64,000 nt of DNA, from NCBI RefSeq assembly GCF_002870125.1, contig NZ_PNEO01000005.1, positions 186,001 to 250,000 of the forward strand, given 5' to 3'. The stretch comes from Burkholderia sp. WAC0059 (GTDB taxonomy: Bacteria; Pseudomonadota; Gammaproteobacteria; Burkholderiales; Burkholderiaceae). Position numbers and translations under genes: made by a program. This document shows, piece after piece, positions 62,877 through 64,000 of this stretch. Within the stretch, counting starts at the first letter, position 1, and each line of letters begins with the position of its first letter. Below the pieces are notes generated by a model, which did not search any database, was not told the origin of the DNA, and saw only the letters and a list, made by a program, of their open reading frames with translations.

Positions 62877-64000
62877 TTACTCTGCGGCGTGGTCGGCGGA
62901 AATACCACGGCCGGCACTTCGCTTCCCGGGAACCAGCAGAAACTTCTCCCCCGTCGCCCGTCTGGAATAGGCCCGAATCGTATCCGGAGAAAGCGCTTCG
63001 GCCAGCGTTATCCTGGCGCTGTAACGACTCGCGAACGTCGTCGTCAGCTCCGCGGCAATTCTGTCTCGCAGTTTCCTGGCCGCATCGACCCCGATCTTCT
63101 CCACAAACCAGGTCATCAGCCAGCCGCCAATTCCCCACGCCATCCCGAACTTGCGATTGATCTGCGTCGGCCCCGCGTCGAGTACGCCGTAGATATAGAC
63201 CTGCTTGTGTATGGGCGAGCCGTAACGGCTATAGCTCCCGGCCTTGCCGATCGCCACGGCCTCCATCGCCGCCAGGATCGTCTCCGCCATCGTGCCGCCG
63301 CCAATCGCATCGAATGCCAGGGTCGCGCCGGTTTCGCCCAGTGCCGCGACCAGTTCTTCGTTGAAGGTCGGCGACGTACTCACCAGCACATGCTTTGCAC
63401 CCATGTCGCGAAGCATCCCGGCCTGCGCCTGGCTGCGCACGATGTTGACCAGCGGTATCCCGTCCGCCATGCAGAGCCGGTTGAGCATTTGACCGAGATT
63501 CGATGCCGCCGCGGTATGCACGAGTGCCGTGTGGCCCTCGCGGCGCATCGTCTCGACCATGCCGAGCGCGGTCAGCGGATTGATGAACGCCGACGCGCCC
63601 TGCTCGGCCGTCGTGCCCGCCGGCAGCGCCATGCACGCCGACGCGGCGACCGTACGGTATTCGGCATACATGCCGAGCGGGCTGCGCGCGGCAACGGTCC
63701 GCCCCAACAGATGCCGCGCGTTGGCGCCGGCCGAGACCACGACGCCCGCGCCTTCGTTACCGGCCGGCAACGCCTGGTCGAGCCGCGCGGCCAGCCCTGC
63801 AAGCGCCGAAACCGGGACGGACGCGGTCAGCGTGGGACGCGTACTCGTCCCGCCCGCCTTCATGGTCGACAGATCGGCAGGCCCCAGAAGCAGAATGATG
63901 TCCGACGGATTGAGCGGCGCGGCCTCGATCCGGATCACCACTTCGTCGGGCCCCGGTTCGGAAACCGGCACTTCTTCGAGCCACAGGTCGAGCGCCCCGT
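62877..64000 (-). CDS. Zinc-binding/quinone oxidoreductase-like dehydrogenase, 5' end missing
   Basis: A medium-chain dehydrogenase whose N-terminus lies beyond the right edge; about 374 residues are seen. EVVIRIEAAPLNPSDIILLLG is the early domain, GNEGAGVVVSAGANA follows, and GHTALVHTAAASNLGQMLNRL is the nucleotide loop. The zinc ligands of alcohol dehydrogenases are absent, as in NADPH:quinone oxidoreductases. It runs convergent to the enol-lactonase gene with a gap of 77 bases. Enzymes of this kind reduce quinones, enones or crotonyl-type thioesters. Confidence 0.8.
   Translation of the reverse strand, partial: GALDLWLEEVPVSEPGPDEVVIRIEAAPLNPSDIILLLGPADLSTMKAGGTSTRPTLTASVPVSALAGLAARLDQALPAGNEGAGVVVSAGANARHLLGRTVAARSPLGMYAEYRTVAASACMALPAGTTAEQGASAFINPLTALGMVETMRREGHTALVHTAAASNLGQMLNRLCMADGIPLVNIVRSQAQAGMLRDMGAKHVLVSTSPTFNEELVAALGETGATLAFDAIGGGTMAETILAAMEAVAIGKAGSYSRYGSPIHKQVYIYGVLDAGPTQINRKFGMAWGIGGWLMTWFVEKIGVDAARKLRDRIAAELTTTFASRYSARITLAEALSPDTIRAYSRRATGEKFLLVPGKRSAGRGISADHAAE

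Overview
The window looks like a piece of a high-GC beta-proteobacterial chromosome, most likely Burkholderia or a close relative. The clues are strong G/C preference at third codon positions, a Burkholderia-type trimeric porin, a secreted DUF4148 protein, and many LysR-controlled catabolic clusters. I see no rRNA, tRNA, insertion sequence, phage or CRISPR. The content is almost wholly accessory metabolism: uptake systems, dehydrogenases, flavoenzymes and nine transcription regulators (six LysR, two GntR/FCD, one XRE-cupin). Species cannot be fixed from the sequence alone.

1-11.5 kb is a sugar-acid island. A short-chain dehydrogenase, a LysR regulator, a RuBisCO-like protein (RLP) and a DUF1537 sugar-acid kinase face a convergent five-gene operon: SDR, aldehyde dehydrogenase, zinc alcohol dehydrogenase, TRAP binding protein and fused TRAP membrane protein. 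RLP plus DUF1537 kinase is the pairing known from 3-oxo-isoapionate-4-phosphate metabolism, so a branched or otherwise unusual sugar acid is the likely substrate.

11.5-24 kb is mixed: a region with one orphan small ORF; an XRE-cupin regulator (possibly leaderless) with two GNAT acetyltransferases; a DUF4865/LysR pair; a DUF4148 protein; then two close LysR paralogues around a FUSC-type exporter and a class I CoA transferase; then a sugar-porter MFS protein. A 22-bp perfect inverted repeat lies in the 0.8-kb gap after it.

25-34 kb holds a LysR-controlled polyamine/opine-type ABC importer with four redox genes (two DAO flavoproteins, a [2Fe-2S] subunit and an FAD/BFD subunit), which form an HcnABC/opine/hydroxyproline-dehydrogenase-like complex.

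34-48 kb is a hydroxyproline/prolyl-peptide region: two-subunit aconitase X (cis-3-hydroxyproline dehydratase type), porin, ProC-like reductase, GntR regulator, prolidase-type amidohydrolase, 4-hydroxyproline 2-epimerase, DHDPS-family deaminase, D-amino-acid (D-hydroxyproline) dehydrogenase and two MFS transporters. A shared GTAT-N5-ATAC operator-like motif recurs upstream of several of these genes and probably marks the GntR regulon.

48-54 kb is an organosulfur-type cluster: NtaA/SnaA/DszA monooxygenase, flavin reductase, LysR and a MetNIQ-like ABC importer. 54-64 kb is a catabolic operon (MFS, ALDH, GMC oxidoreductase, LigI-like hydrolase, tartrate/isopropylmalate-type dehydrogenase) divergent from a GntR regulator and a 3-oxoadipate enol-lactonase. 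The window ends inside a quinone-oxidoreductase-like gene.
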